In this document: positions 40,101 to 53,220 of the stretch, in pieces
How the letters are laid out: each line of letters begins with the position of its first letter
Position numbering within the stretch: position 1 is the first letter of the stretch
Assembly: GCA_029783825.1 (NCBI GenBank)
Contig: JAREIK010000771.1
Span: 293,277-357,276 of the forward strand
Direction of reading: 5' to 3'
Source: Sapria himalayana
Lineage: Eukaryota > Streptophyta > Magnoliopsida > Malpighiales > Rafflesiaceae
DNA length: 64,000 nucleotides
Position numbers and translations under genes: made by a program
Notes under the pieces: generated by a model
Told to the model about the DNA's origin: nothing
The model's database searches: none
The model's input: the letters and a program-made list of their open reading frames with translations, nothing else

Positions 40101-43100
40101 AACCACTAAATGACTAAATACTAAAATGACTAAACTCCTAATCCCCGAAGCCGATAAATACTTAAAACATTAAATTAGTATAGTCTAAATAATAAATCAT
40201 AAATCTCAGTTTTATTAGTATTCATTATAATTTTAAATATTCATTTTAATTATTTATCAGTTTATTTTTATAGAAATATTAATTACAAAATAAATTTTTA
40301 GTGTGACATATCTAATTTAAATAATTTATTTTTCATCAAAAAAAACACTGATAAAAAGTGGCACAATTTTAAAAATAAAAAATTATTATTTAATAATATA
40401 TCTCATTTTGATTTTGAATCATTTTAGATTTTACAATTATATTTAAATTTATATAATTCTTATAAATACAAGTTTATTAATTTATTTATCAATCATTATT
40501 ATAATATCTATCACTAGAATTATTTATATTGAGTTTACATTATATAAAATTAAAACTATTATATTTTCAAAGGTTACAACCTTCAAAGTTTTAAAAAAAT
40601 CAAAAAATTAATTTTTTTGTTTTTTCATTCTTTAAATAAAAATAATAAATCACTAAAGGTCTAAACAATTAAATCACTATACTCCTAAACCACAAAACAC
40701 CTAAATACTTAAACCATAAAACCAGTATATCCTGAATAATAAATAATAAATCTCAATTTTATTTGTATTCATTATAATTTTAAATATTCATTTTAATTAT
40801 TTATTAGTTTATGATTATAGAATTATAAATTACAAAATAAATTATGAGTAAGACAATATAATTTAAATAATTTATTTTTAATAACAAAAATGTAAACTTA
40901 TAAAAAAAGCAAAACATTAAAAAAATTATTATTTAGTAATATATTTTACTTTGATTTGAATAAATTTAGATTATGCAAATAATTTTTAAATAATAACTAT
41001 TTTATTAATAATAGTTTATTAATTTATTTTTTGATCATTATTATAATATCTAGCAATGTAATTATTTTTATTGAATTTAAATGACTTATATTTATGAAGA
41101 TTATTATAGATAAATATTATATTTACATTTGAAAAAAATTTAAAAATTATTATATTTTCAAACGATATAACCTTCATAAATTAGAAAAAATAAAAAAATT
41201 AAATTTTATGTTATATCATTGTTTAAATAAAACTTATAAACCATTAAATCCCTAAACACTTAAATCTCTAAACTCCTTAACACAAAAGCCCCGAAATACT
41301 TAAACCATTAAACTCATAAACCTTAAATATAATTTAAATAATTTATTAAAATATTAATTACAAAATAAATTATGAGTGATACAAATTTAATTTAAATAAT
41401 TTATTTTTCATCAAAAAAATATATAAGCTTATAAAAAAGAAGCAAAAACTAAAAAACAAAAATTATTATTTAGTAATAAATTTTACTTTGATTTTGAATA
41501 ATTTTAGGTTTTGCAATTATATTTTAATTTATATCTATCATATTAATAATAGAATATGTATTTAATTTTTGATAATTGATTTAATATCTATCAATAAAAT
41601 TCTTTATATTTTTTTAAGATTATATATAATTATAATGATTTTTATTACAAAATATTATATTCACATCTTTAAAAAATTTTAAAATTATTATATTTTCAAA
41701 GGTTATACCTTTGAAAATGTGAGAAAATATAAAAATATTTTTTTTATTATTTCATTGTTTAAATAAATCTTATAAACCACTAAAAGCCTAAATACTTAAA
41801 TCAATAACTTCTAAATCTCTAAAACCCTAAAAAGATAATTCTTTTAAACTAGTATACCATAAATAATAAATAATAAATCTCAATATTATTTTTTTCATTA
41901 TAATTTAAAATATTCATTTTAATTATTTATTCGTTTATTTTTATATAAATATTAATTACCAAATAAATTATGAGTCAGACATATATAATTTATATAAATT
42001 ATTTTTATCGAAAAATATAGATAAACTTATAAAAAAAATAAAAACTTTAAAAACTAAAATTTATTATATAGTAATATATTTTGCTCTGCTAATCATTTTA
42101 GATTTTGTAATTATATTTTAATTGATATCTATCTTATTAATAATTGTTTATTAATTTATTTCTTTGATCATTATTAGAATATTTACCAATAAAATTGTTT
42201 ATATTGAATTTATATGATATATAAATATAATGATTATTATAACTAAATATTGAATTCACTTTTGAAAAAAATTTAAAAATTATTATCTTTCAAAGGTTAT
42301 AACCTTTGGAAATATGAAAAAATAATAAAAATAAATTTTATGTTATTTTATTTTTTAAATAAAACCTATAAACAACTAAATGCATAAACAATTATATGAG
42401 TAAACACCTAAACCCCGAAATGCCTAAATACATAACCCATTAAACCACTATATACTACTTAATAAATAATAAATTGAATTTTTTTTTCAATTTATTACTA
42501 TTTTAAATATTCATTTTAATTATTTATTAGTTTATTTTTATAGAAATTTTTATTACAAAATAAATTATGAGTTCGACACATATAATTTAAATAATTTATT
42601 TTTATTCATAAAATATATATACGGTTTTAAAAGAAGTATAAAAGAATTATTATTAAAAATTAAAAATTATTATCAACTAATATCTTTTACTTTAATTTTG
42701 AATCAATTTGGGTTTTGTATATATATTTTTTTAATATCTATCTTATTATAAATAGTTTATTAATTTAATTTTTGATCATTATTATAAAATCTTTCAATAA
42801 AATTATTTATATTTATTTTATATGATATAGAATTATTAAAATTATTATAACTAAATATTGTATTTAAATTTCAAAAAATTTTAACTATTATTAAATTTTC
42901 AAAGGTTATAACATTTGAAAATGACAAAAAATTACAATTTTTTTTTGTTATTTTATTATTTAAATAAAACCCATAAATCACTAAATGCCTAAAAACATAA
43001 ATCACTAAACTCCTAAATGACAAAACCACAAAATACTTAAACCATTAAACTAGTATACATTAATAATAAATCATAAATCTCATTTTAATTTTTATTCAGT

Positions 43101-46100
43101 ATAATTGTAAATTTTTATTTTAATTCTTTATAAGTTTATTTTTATAGAAATATTAATTACAAAATAAATTATTGGTGAGACAGATATAACTTAAATTAAT
43201 CCGGTATACACAAAATAATAAATAATAAATCTCATTTTTTTTCATTATAATTTTTAATATTCATTTTAATTATTCATTTTTTATTTTTATATAAATATTA
43301 ATTAAAAAGTAAATTATGAATTAGACCAATATAATTTATGTAAATTATTTTTAATCAAAAAATTATAAATAAACTTTTTAATATAAAAAAAATTTTAAAC
43401 AAAATATTATTATATAGTAATATATTTTGCTTTGCTTATGAATCATTTTATATTTTTTAATTATATTTTAATAGATATCTATCTTATTAATAATAGATTA
43501 TTAATTTATTTTTTGATCAATATTAAAATATTTATCACTAAAATTGTTTTTGTTGAAATATGATATATAAATATATTGATTATTATAACTAAATATTTCT
43601 ATTCACATTTGATAAAAATTTAAAAATTATTATATTTTCAAAGGTTATAACCTTTGAAAATATCAAAAAATAATAAAAATAAATATTTTGTAATTTTATT
43701 TTTTAAATAAAACATATAAACTACTAAATGCATACACAATTAAATCAGTAAACACCTAAACCCCGTAATACCTAAATACATAAACCATTAAACTGTTATA
43801 TAATACATAATATTTAATAAATCTAATTTTAAAATCTATTTATTATAGTTTTATATATTCATTTTAATTATTTGTTAGTTTATTTTTATAGAAATATTAA
43901 TTATAAAATAAATTATGAGTGCGACAATTATAATTTAAATAATTTATTTTTAATCAAAAAAATATATATAAGCTTATAAAAGAAGTAAAAATTAAAAAAT
44001 TAAAAATTATTATCCAGTAATATATTTTAATTTAATTTTGAATCAATATAGGTTTTATAAATATCTTTTAATTAATATATATCTTATTATTAATATTTTA
44101 TTAATTTAATTTTTAATCATTATTATAATATCTATCAATAAAATTATTTATATTGAATTTATATCATATATAATTAATAATATTATTATAACTAAATATT
44201 ATATTCACATTTCAAAAAATTTTAAATATTATTATATTTTCAAAGGTTATAACCTATGAAAATTAGAAAAAATTACAAATTTTTTTGTTAATTTATTGAT
44301 TAAATAAAACCAATAACCCACTAAATGCCTAAAAACCTAAATCACTTAACTCCTAAATGACAAAACCTCGAAATACTTAAACCATTAAACTAGTATATAT
44401 TAATAATAAATCATAAATATCATTTTAATTTTTATTCAGTATAATTTAAATTTTTATTTTAATTAATTTTCAGTTTATTTTTATAGAAATTTTAATTACA
44501 AAATAAATTATTTATAAGATAGATCTAATTTAAATTAGACTGGTATACCCTAAATAATAAATAATAAATCTCATTATTTTCAATTATAATATTAAATATT
44601 CATTTTAATTGTTTATTTGTTTATTTTGATAAAAATATTAATTACAAAATAATTTATGAGTTACACGAATATAATTTATCTAAATTTTTTTTAATCAAAA
44701 AATTACAGATAAACTTTTTAAAAGAAAAAAAAATTTCTAAATAAAAAATTATTTTTTAGTAATATATTTTGCTTTACTTCTGAATCATTTTAGGTTTTGT
44801 AATTATATTTTAATTGATATCTATCTTATTAATAATATATTTTTAAGTTATTTTTTCATCATTTTTAGAATATTTATCAATAAAAATGATTATATTGAAT
44901 TTATATGATATATAAATATAATTATTATTATAACTAAATATTGAATTCACTTTTGAAAACAATTTTAAAATTATTATATTTTCAAAGGTTATAACCTTTG
45001 AAAATGTGAAAGAATAAAAAAAAATATTTTTATTAGTTATTCTATTATTTAAATAAAACCTATACATCACTAAATGCCTAAGCATTTAAATCACAAAACT
45101 ACAAAATCCCGTTACCTCTATATAGATAATCCTTTAAATCGGTATACCCTAAATAATAATTAATAAATTTCATTTTTATTTATTTTCATTATAATTTTAA
45201 AAATTAATTTGATTGTTTCATTTTTATTTTTATATATGTATTAATTATAAAATAAATTATGAGTTAAAAATATAATTTATAAAAATTATTTTTAATCAAA
45301 AAATTGATAAGCTTATAAAAAGAATAAAAATTTCAAAACAAATAATTATTATTTAGTAATATATTTTGCTTTGATTTCGAATCATTTTAGGTTTTGAATT
45401 TATATTTTAAGTATTATCAATCTTATTCATAATAGATTTTTAATTTATTTTTTGTTAATTATTAGAATATCTATCAATAAAATTGTTTATATTGAATTTA
45501 TATGATATATAATTATTATGATTATTATAAATAAATATTGTATTCACTTTTGAAAAAAATTTAAAAAATATTATATTATCAAAGGTTATAATCTTAAAAA
45601 ATAATAAAAAATAATAAAAATTAATTTTTAGTTATTTAATTTTTTAAATAAAACCTATATACCATTAAATGCATACTTACTTAAATTAGTAAGCTCATAA
45701 CCCGCGAAACCCCTAAATATATAAACATTTTAACATATATATACTGATTAATAAATAATAAATCTCATTTTTATTTCTATTTATTATAATTTTAAATATT
45801 CATTTTAATTATTTATAGTTTAATTTTTCAGAAAAATTAATTACAAAATAAATTTCGAGTGAGACAAATATTATTTAAATAATTTATTTTTAATAAAAAA
45901 AATTAAGCTTATAAAAAACAATTTAAAAATTAAATATTATTATTTAGTAATATATTTTAATTTGATTTTGAATCATTTTGTGTTATGTAAATATATTTTA
46001 ATTAATATTTATAATATTAATAATAGTTTATTAATTTAATTTTTGATCATTATTATAATATATATCATTAAAACTGTTTATATTGAATTTATATGATATA

Positions 46101-48055
46101 TAATTAGTAAGATTAATATAATTATATATAATATTCATATTTCAAAGAATTTTAAAAATTATTTTATTTTTAATGGTTATAACCTTTGAAAATCAGAAAA
46201 AATCTAAGAAAAAAAATTTTTATTTTTATTATTTAAATAAAACCTATAAACCACTAAATACAAAAAAATATAAATTGATAAACTCCTAAATGACAAAACT
46301 CCTAAATAATCAACCCGTTAAACCGGGATACCACATATAATAAATCATAAATCACTTTTTAATTTGTATTCATTATAATTTTAAATATTCATTTTAATTA
46401 TTTATTTGTTTATTTTTTATAGAAATATTAATTACAAAATAAATAATGAGAGAGGCAACTATAATTTTAATAATTTATTTTTAATCAAAATAAAAATATC
46501 AGCTTATAAAAAGAAGTAAAAATTTAAAAACAAAAAAAATTATTATTTAATAATATATTTTACTTTGATTTTGAATCATTATATATAGGTTTTGCAATTA
46601 TATTTTAATTGCTATCAATCTTATTAAGGATAGTTTATTAATTTATTATTTGATCAAATTTAAAATATCTAATAATAAAATTTTTTATATTAAATTGAAA
46701 TGTCTTATAATTATTAAGAATATTATAACTAAATATTATATTTACTTTTGAAAAAAATTTAAAAATTATTATATTTTCAATGGTTATAACCTTCAAAAAT
46801 GATAAAAAATCACAAAAATAATTTTTTTATTATTTTATTATTTAAATAAAAATTATAAACCACTAAATGCCTAAACAAATTAATCTCTAGACTCCTAAAC
46901 CCCAAAACGCCCTTAATACTTAAACCATTAAACCTATATAACCTAAATAACAAATAATAAATCTCATTTTTATTTGTATTCATTATAATTTTAAATATTC
47001 ATTTTAATTATTTTTTAGTTTATTTTTATAGAAATATTAATTACAAAATAAAGAATGAGTGAGATATATATAATTTAAATAAATAATTTTTTATGAAAAA
47101 AAATATAAGCTTATAAAAATAAACAAAATTACTTTAATTTTAAAATTTTACTTAGTAATATAATTTACTTTGATTTTGAATTATTTTGGATTCTGCAAAT
47201 ATATTTTAATTAATATCTATATTATTAATAATAGTTTATTAATTTATTTTTTGATCATCAAAATAATATATATTAATAAAATTTTTTATATTGAATTTAC
47301 ATCAAATATAATTATTAAGATTATTATAACTAAGTATTGTATTGATATTTTAGAACTATTAAAAAATTATTATATTTTAAAAGGTTATATCCTTTGAAAA
47401 TCATGAAAATTGATAAAAATAATTTTTTTTGTTATTTCATTGATTAAATAAAACCTATCGATCAATAAATACAACCTAAATGTGTAAACATATAAATCAA
47501 TAAACTCATTAACCCCAAAACCACAAAAAACTTAAACCATTAAATAGGTATATCCTAAATAATAAATCATAAATCTCATTTTTATTAGTATTCATTATAA
47601 TTTTATATATACATTTTAATTATTTATTAGTTTATTTTTATTGAAATATAAATTAAAAAATAAATTAATAGTTAGACAAATATAATTTAAATAATTTATT
47701 TTTCATGAAAAAATATATAAGCTTATAAATGGATACCAAAATTTAAAAATTTAAAATTAATATTTAGGAAAATATTTCACTTTGATTTTGAATCATTTCA
47801 GGTTTTATAAATATATTTTAAACAATATTTATCTTATTAATAATTTTTTATTAATCTTTTTTTTGATCATTATTATAATATATATCAATATAATTGTTTA
47901 TATTGAATTTACTTGATATATAATTATTAAGATTATCATAACTAAATATAGTATTCACATTTAAAAAAAATTTAAAAAATTGTTATAGTTTAAAATGTTA
48001 TATTAAATTTTTTGTTATTTTATTTTTTAAATAAAACCTATAAACCACTAAATGC
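37112..48055 (+). repeat. AT-rich satellite array, forward orientation, block 3
   Basis: About 11 kb of forward monomers between module B (gamma) and hAT copy 3. Perfect 26-bp palindromes at 37677-37702, 43635-43660 and 44979-45004. The stretch 37.1-41.88 kb is collinear, monomer by monomer, with 56.6-61.35 kb downstream of copy delta, including the shared shortened unit ACTAAATAATCAAACCATT near 38355 and 57790. The stretch 42-48 kb resembles 3-6 kb and 28.6-33.8 kb in variant order. The last monomer runs up to CCACTAAATGC, where hAT copy 3 inserted. No gene. Confidence 0.9.
48048..48055. repeat. Target site duplication CTAAATGC, left of hAT copy 3
   Basis: CTAAATGC directly precedes the element's TAGGGGTGCCC terminus and is repeated exactly at 51669-51676 on the other side. 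Eight-base duplications are the hallmark of hAT insertion. Confidence 0.95.
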
Positions 48056-51000
48056 TAGGGGTGCCCATCGGATGGGACGGGATGGGGATTACAAATCTCT
48101 ACTCCCTTCCCACAGTTCGGAGATTTTATTTGAAGATCCTGACCCATACCATAGGTTGAAAATATCAGGATGGGACGGGACGGAGATCGGGGATTTTGGG
48201 TAAGTGAAAACAGTTTCGGGACAGAACGCAGTTCAAACATTTTTTTCAATTTATTTTGTTCAAACCAGCCAAGTTAGTTCATGTCGAAACCTTTTGTTGT
48301 ACCATTTATCATTCCTTAGTTATGTATTTTTCAAACTCAAATTGGGCCAATTTTCTGTTGTCAAATAGGCTGAATACCACAAACGAGTTACATTACCTTG
48401 TCAAAAGCTTCAACAAGTTGGCTTTGTTCAACCGAGTGAAAGTTAACCATAATAGCAATACTACATTTTTTAAACAATTACTTAAAATATTAAAAAATAG
48501 CTAAAGATGACCACAAACATTGGCAGCATCAATTACTACTTAAGTAATTGCTAAAATTAGGCAGCTTAATATAACAAAAAAATACAACTAATAACAACCA
48601 TTATAATAATCATTTCAAAGGTCCATCCCAGAACAGCAACGAAAATCAAAATCCAATTAATTATCTCTTCTACAACTACTCCCTTATCTTCCTCCACTAT
48701 AGAAGGACAACTAGAGATGAAACCGTGTTAATCATGTGGACATAAATTTCTAAGATGAAAGAGTAATAAAAAAACAAAATACTACCTTATAAAATTTAAT
48801 ACACCCATTCCAAATTTAGTTGGCCAACTATAGTTGGAAAAATATTTGGATCTTGAGACCCCTCTAAAAATTGTAATTGAACCATTATTTTATTTAACTG
48901 AATGAATAAAATAAGTAAAAGTGAAATTAAAATTTACAAGATTTGTATACTAACCTGATTCATTATCATCAAGGTCTTGAACTAATTCTTCAATTTCAAT
49001 AGATTTGTTTGAGCTTCTCAACCAATCTTGTAGACATATGAGAACTTCAGCTATAATAGGTGTTAAAGAACTCCTAAATTTATCTAAAGTTCTCCCCCCA
49101 GTGCTAAATGTAGATCGTAGTCCATAGTAGATGCTTGGATAGCAAATACATCCCTTTCTACATTTTTCAAAGAAGGATACCTAACCTCATTTACCTTCCA
49201 CCAGTTTAGAAGATCAAAATCAATTCTATTTTTTTCAAGTTTGTCCTCCAAGTACCTATCAAACTACTCCAAAGCTGCAACTTCTTGTTCTTTCTCCAAT
49301 TCAACAAAAAAAATCATCAACATAAGTATCACTACCATTAAAGAAATCATCATTTTTCTTCAACACAATTGAAGAAAAATTATCTTATTTTGATTCATCT
49401 TCATTTAAATCTTTATAATCATCCATCATCTCATTTAAAGCATTCATAACATTTTTCACCAAATTTTTAGCCAATTCCTCTCCATAATGCTAAGTGTACT
49501 TAACCATGAGATATTTGAGCTTATATCTAGGATCCAATACTACTACTAGAAAATCCATAATATTTGTTGACAGAAGAGAACCCCAATATTTGTTGAATTT
49601 ATGGCTCATTTTAATATCCATTTCTAACACCATTGTATCTCTACTATTTTCACAAAGCTCAATTTTTTTTTCAAAATTCAAATAATCTAAAGAAAATAAA
49701 CACTAGAGTTAGAATATTATGAGCCATAAAATTTACAAGTTACCTCATAAAAAGTTTTCAAGAAATGAGCCAAAATTTTGGCATTTGTTCAGTCTCTCTC
49801 AATTGGAACGTTTGAACCAAACTCCTTCAAAGACCTTTTGTCTTTGTCCTCCAACTTATAAATTTTTTTTTGATATTTTATATCTGTTTGTAGCATCAAA
49901 TAAGTTGAATTCCATCTTGTAGGACAATCTAATTGCAATGAAGATCCATATGTCAAGTTTTCTTCTTCAACACATAACTTAAACATATCTAATCTTTTAG
50001 GACTACTCCTCACATATTTCACCACACCTCTAATTTTTTGAATAGCACCCTCAACTACTGCAATGCCATCTCTGACAATTAACTTTATGATATGAGCACA
50101 ACATCTCATATGAAATGCTTGCCTCTCAAAGGTGCAACACTTTTCTTCACATGCCTTTTTTTAATTATTCAACTGCAACATCATTATTTGATGCTTTGTC
50201 AACAGTAATGCACATCAACTTTCTCAAACCCCATTCATTCATGCAAAACTCAATAGCATTTCTAATATTAACTCCAGAATGACTTTTAATTACACAAAAG
50301 TTCAAAATCCTTTTATGCATGTTCCATTGAGAATCAATGGAATGAACAGTCAAACATATATAAGAGAAATTTTGAATGCTAGTCGAAGTGTCGGTAGTCA
50401 ATGAAACTCTACAATAATGAGATGATATGCTATCAAATAATTTCTTGTTTTTTTTCACAAAAAAAAAAATCTCTCAACACAGAGTGCCTAGATGGAATTT
50501 TAAATTGAGGCACACTAACTTCACAAAACTCCTTAAACTCATACCTCTCAACAAAACAAAAAGACAATTCATCTTTTATGATCATTTTCACCAAAGCCTC
50601 CCTAACTAGTTGTTGATCAAATTTCCAACAAGTTAATTTGTTATCATCTGAACTAGTACCTTTAGTGAAACTCAACAAAGATTGTGACTTGTCTTTACCT
50701 TTGTGAGCTTTTATTAATTCTTTTTTTGCTTGGAAATTTCCTACAAGTCTCTCTCAAGTAGTTCTATAAACCCGAAGTACCTTGATCACTTTTTGCCAAT
50801 TATTCTTTCTTACACCATATACAAGCTGCCCTACCAATTTCATTTCCCTCTAAATCAACTAATATCTCATGAGTTTCCCAAACAACAGACTTATACTTTT
50901 TATGAGCTTGAGGTTCATATGTACCTTGACTTTCTTTTACAATTGGAATTTAAGAACCTGCGGTAATAATAGGAGGGTTCGTGAATGGATGATGATTGGA

Positions 51001-51668
51001 TTTACCAGTACTTTAATCATTTGAGATGTGATCATCTTCAATTTATTGTATTTTTCTTTTACCGCTTGATTGTGCCATCTGCATTGCCATTAATTAATAT
51101 GATATACTAAGCATAAAAACAAATAAATATTACAAATAAGCAAGCTCTACAAAACATACTGTAACGCATTCAGCCTACTCATTCGGCCCAACCACAACAC
51201 CACAACGAATACTCAACGAAACTGACTGAGACACATAATAATAATAATTAATCACTCAATTCTCGTCAGAAAAACAAACAAAAAAGCTGGTGGCATCTGG
51301 GACATGGTGGAGGCAACCAGAAGTGCGACGGACAAGGGTTGGGCTTAACTGAACATGGTTTGAATGGCGTGAGGTGGCTTAAAAATCGTAGGAATAGCAA
51401 TAGGTGCATCAGAATTAGATGGGCAGTAGCGGAACTAGTGGCATCTTCATGTTATATATATATATATTCCTGGTTCTAGTATTGGTTTTTTAGGACGGGA
51501 TGGTTCTTAGGATGGATATTGAAAAAGATCCGGAACCATCCTAAAAGATAAAATACATGACAGAACTGGACGGGAAAAGTCAAAGTCAATGAATTTTCTT
51601 AGTCCCGATTCTTTCGGGACAAGACTTCGGGTCAGATCATTAATCTCCGAGTCCCGCGAGCAACCCTA
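48056..51668 (-). mobile_element. hAT transposon copy 3, complete between termini (3,613 bp)
   Basis: The left terminus is TAGGGGTGCCCATCGG; the right terminus, read inward, is TAGGGTTGCTCGCGGG. They share a short imperfect inverted repeat (TAGGGkTGCyC) and lie inside an exact 8-bp duplication CTAAATGC. Both subterminal regions carry GGGACGGGA-type motifs, the usual binding sites of hAT transposases, and the right one also has an (AT)n run at about 51453-51467. The transposase remnant occupies 48950-51090. About 0.9 kb at 48056-48949 is 3' non-coding. All length and boundary features fit the Ac/Tam3-like hAT superfamily. Confidence 0.95.
48950..51090 (-). pseudogene. BED-finger hAT transposase pseudogene, copy 3 (all domains present)
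   Basis: Start ATG at 51090 (MAMQMAQSSGKRKIQ, then TAA); terminal TAG at 48950-48952. Order on the minus strand: BED finger (WETHEIL, CIWC at 50812-50823, GTSGL, LRETC); KMIIKDELSFCFVE (50433-50678); TTDTS with the first catalytic Asp near 50390, its usual Trp replaced by Ser; TVDKASNND with the second Asp near 50199; AHIIKLIVRDG; CPTRWNSTYLML near 49891-49925; KYWG and VLDPRYKL (49490-49681); and the C-terminal hAT dimerisation region (FDLLNWWKVNEVRYPSL, GGRTLDKFRSSL, EVLICLQDWLR) at about 48950-49260. Stop codons after KKE and after GTSGL in the BED finger, and several frameshifts, make it inactive. The BED His position is Tyr. Confidence 0.93.
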
Positions 51669-51676
51669 CTAAATGC
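51669..51676. repeat. Target site duplication CTAAATGC, right of hAT copy 3
   Basis: Exact repeat of 48048-48055, next to the element terminus GAGCAACCCTA. Confidence 0.95.
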
Positions 51677-52455
51677 ATATAATGTTAAATCACTAAACTA
51701 CTAAACCCCGTAATACCTAAATACATAAACCATTAAACCGCTAAATACTACTTAAAAATTAATAAATCTATTTTTTATTTCTATTTATTATATTTTTAAA
51801 TATTTATTTTAATTATTTATTAGTATATTTATTTAGAAATATTTATTACAAAATAATTTTGAGTGGGACAAATATAATTTAAATAATTTATTATTTATCT
51901 AAAAAAATATACGCTTATAAAAGAAGAATAAATTTAAAAATTAAAAATTTTTATCAAGAAATATAAGTTACTTTAATTTTGAATCAATTTGAGTTTAGTA
52001 AATATTTTTTAATTAATATCTATCTTAATATTAATAGTTTATAAATTTAATTTTTGATCATTATTATAATATCTATCAATAAAATTATTTATATTACATT
52101 TATATGATATATAATTATTAATATAATTATAACAAAATATTGTATTAAAATTTCAAAAAATTTTAAATATTATTATATTTTCAAATGTTATAACAATGAA
52201 AATGTTAAAAAATTATAAATTTTTTTTTGTTATTTCATTTTTTTAAATAAAACCTTTAAACTACTAAAAGCCTAAAAATATACATCGCTAAACTCTTAAC
52301 GACAAAACCTCTAAATACTTAAATCATTAAACTGGTATACATTAATAATAAATCATAAATCTCATTTTAAAATTTATTCTGTATAATTTTAAATTTCTAT
52401 TTTAATTATTTATCAATTTATTTTATAGAAATATTAATTACAAAATAAATTATTA

Positions 52456-52640
52456 GTGAGACAGATCTAAATATTTATCAATTTATTTTATTTATCAATT
52501 TAAATTAGTGAGACAGATCTAATTTTTATTTCTAATTTAAATTACAAAATAAATTATTAATAAACTGGTATACATTATTAATTTATATTAATTACAAAAT
52601 AATTTATTTTATAAAAATATAATAAATAATAAATCTCATT
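52456..52640. repeat. Scrambled patch with repeated GTGAGACAGATCTAA
   Basis: AGTGAGACAGATCTAA occurs at about 52456 and again at about 52507. Fragments ATTTATCAATTTATTTTA, TTACAAAATAA and AAACTGGTATACATTA are duplicated and reshuffled within about 185 bp. The homologous stretch after hAT copy 1 (about 3470-3560) has each once, so the scrambling is private to this copy. Confidence 0.75.
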
Positions 52641-53173
52641 TTTTATGATAATTTTAAATATTCATTTTAATTATTTATTTATTTATTTATATTCAAATAT
52701 TAATTACAAAATAAATTGAGCGAAACAAAAATAATTTATATAAATTTTTTTCATCAAAAAATTATAGATATACTTTTTAAAAGAAAAAAAATTTTCAAAA
52801 CAAAAAATTATTATATAGTAATATATATTGCTTTGCTTCTGAATCATTTTAGGTTTTGTAATTATATTTTAATTGATATGTATCTTATTAATAATAGATT
52901 ATTAATTTATTTTTTGATCATTATTAGAATATTTATCAATAAAATTGTTTATATTGAATTTACATGATATATAATTATAAAGATTATTATAACTAAATAT
53001 TATATTTACTTTGAAAATAATTTAAAAATTATTATATTTTCAAAGGTTATCACCTTTTAAAATGAGATAAAATCACAAAAATAAATTTTTGGTTATTTTA
53101 TTGTTTATATAAAACCTATAAACTACTAAATGCATAAACGCTTAAATCATTAAACTCATAAACCCCATAACTC

Positions 53174-53220
53174 TTAAATACTTAAACATTTAAACCATCT
53201 TTAAAGGTTTAAGTATTTAT
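53174..53220. repeat. Fold-back of the telomere-like block
   Basis: TTAAATACTTAAAC and its inverse GGTTTAAGTATTTAT lie either side of CATCTTTAAA. It is homologous to 7628-7672 and to the reverse copy at 13485-13529, and about 0.95 kb upstream of module A, as in those copies. Confidence 0.78.

Noticed and set aside
47170..47397. Hydrophobic open frames in the satellite (NYFGFCKYILINIYIINNSLLIYF-like), repeated at 5011, 16486, 18108, 27653, 39216, 52716 and 59777
   Set aside because: They are the same AT-rich monomer segment read in one frame. Low-complexity Ile/Asn/Tyr/Phe content is what random AT-rich DNA gives, and they recur only because the monomer recurs.
48012..48504. Short open frames near the left end of hAT copy 3
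   Set aside because: They cross the satellite/element boundary or lie in the 3' non-coding part; no similarity to transposase and no counterpart in other copies.
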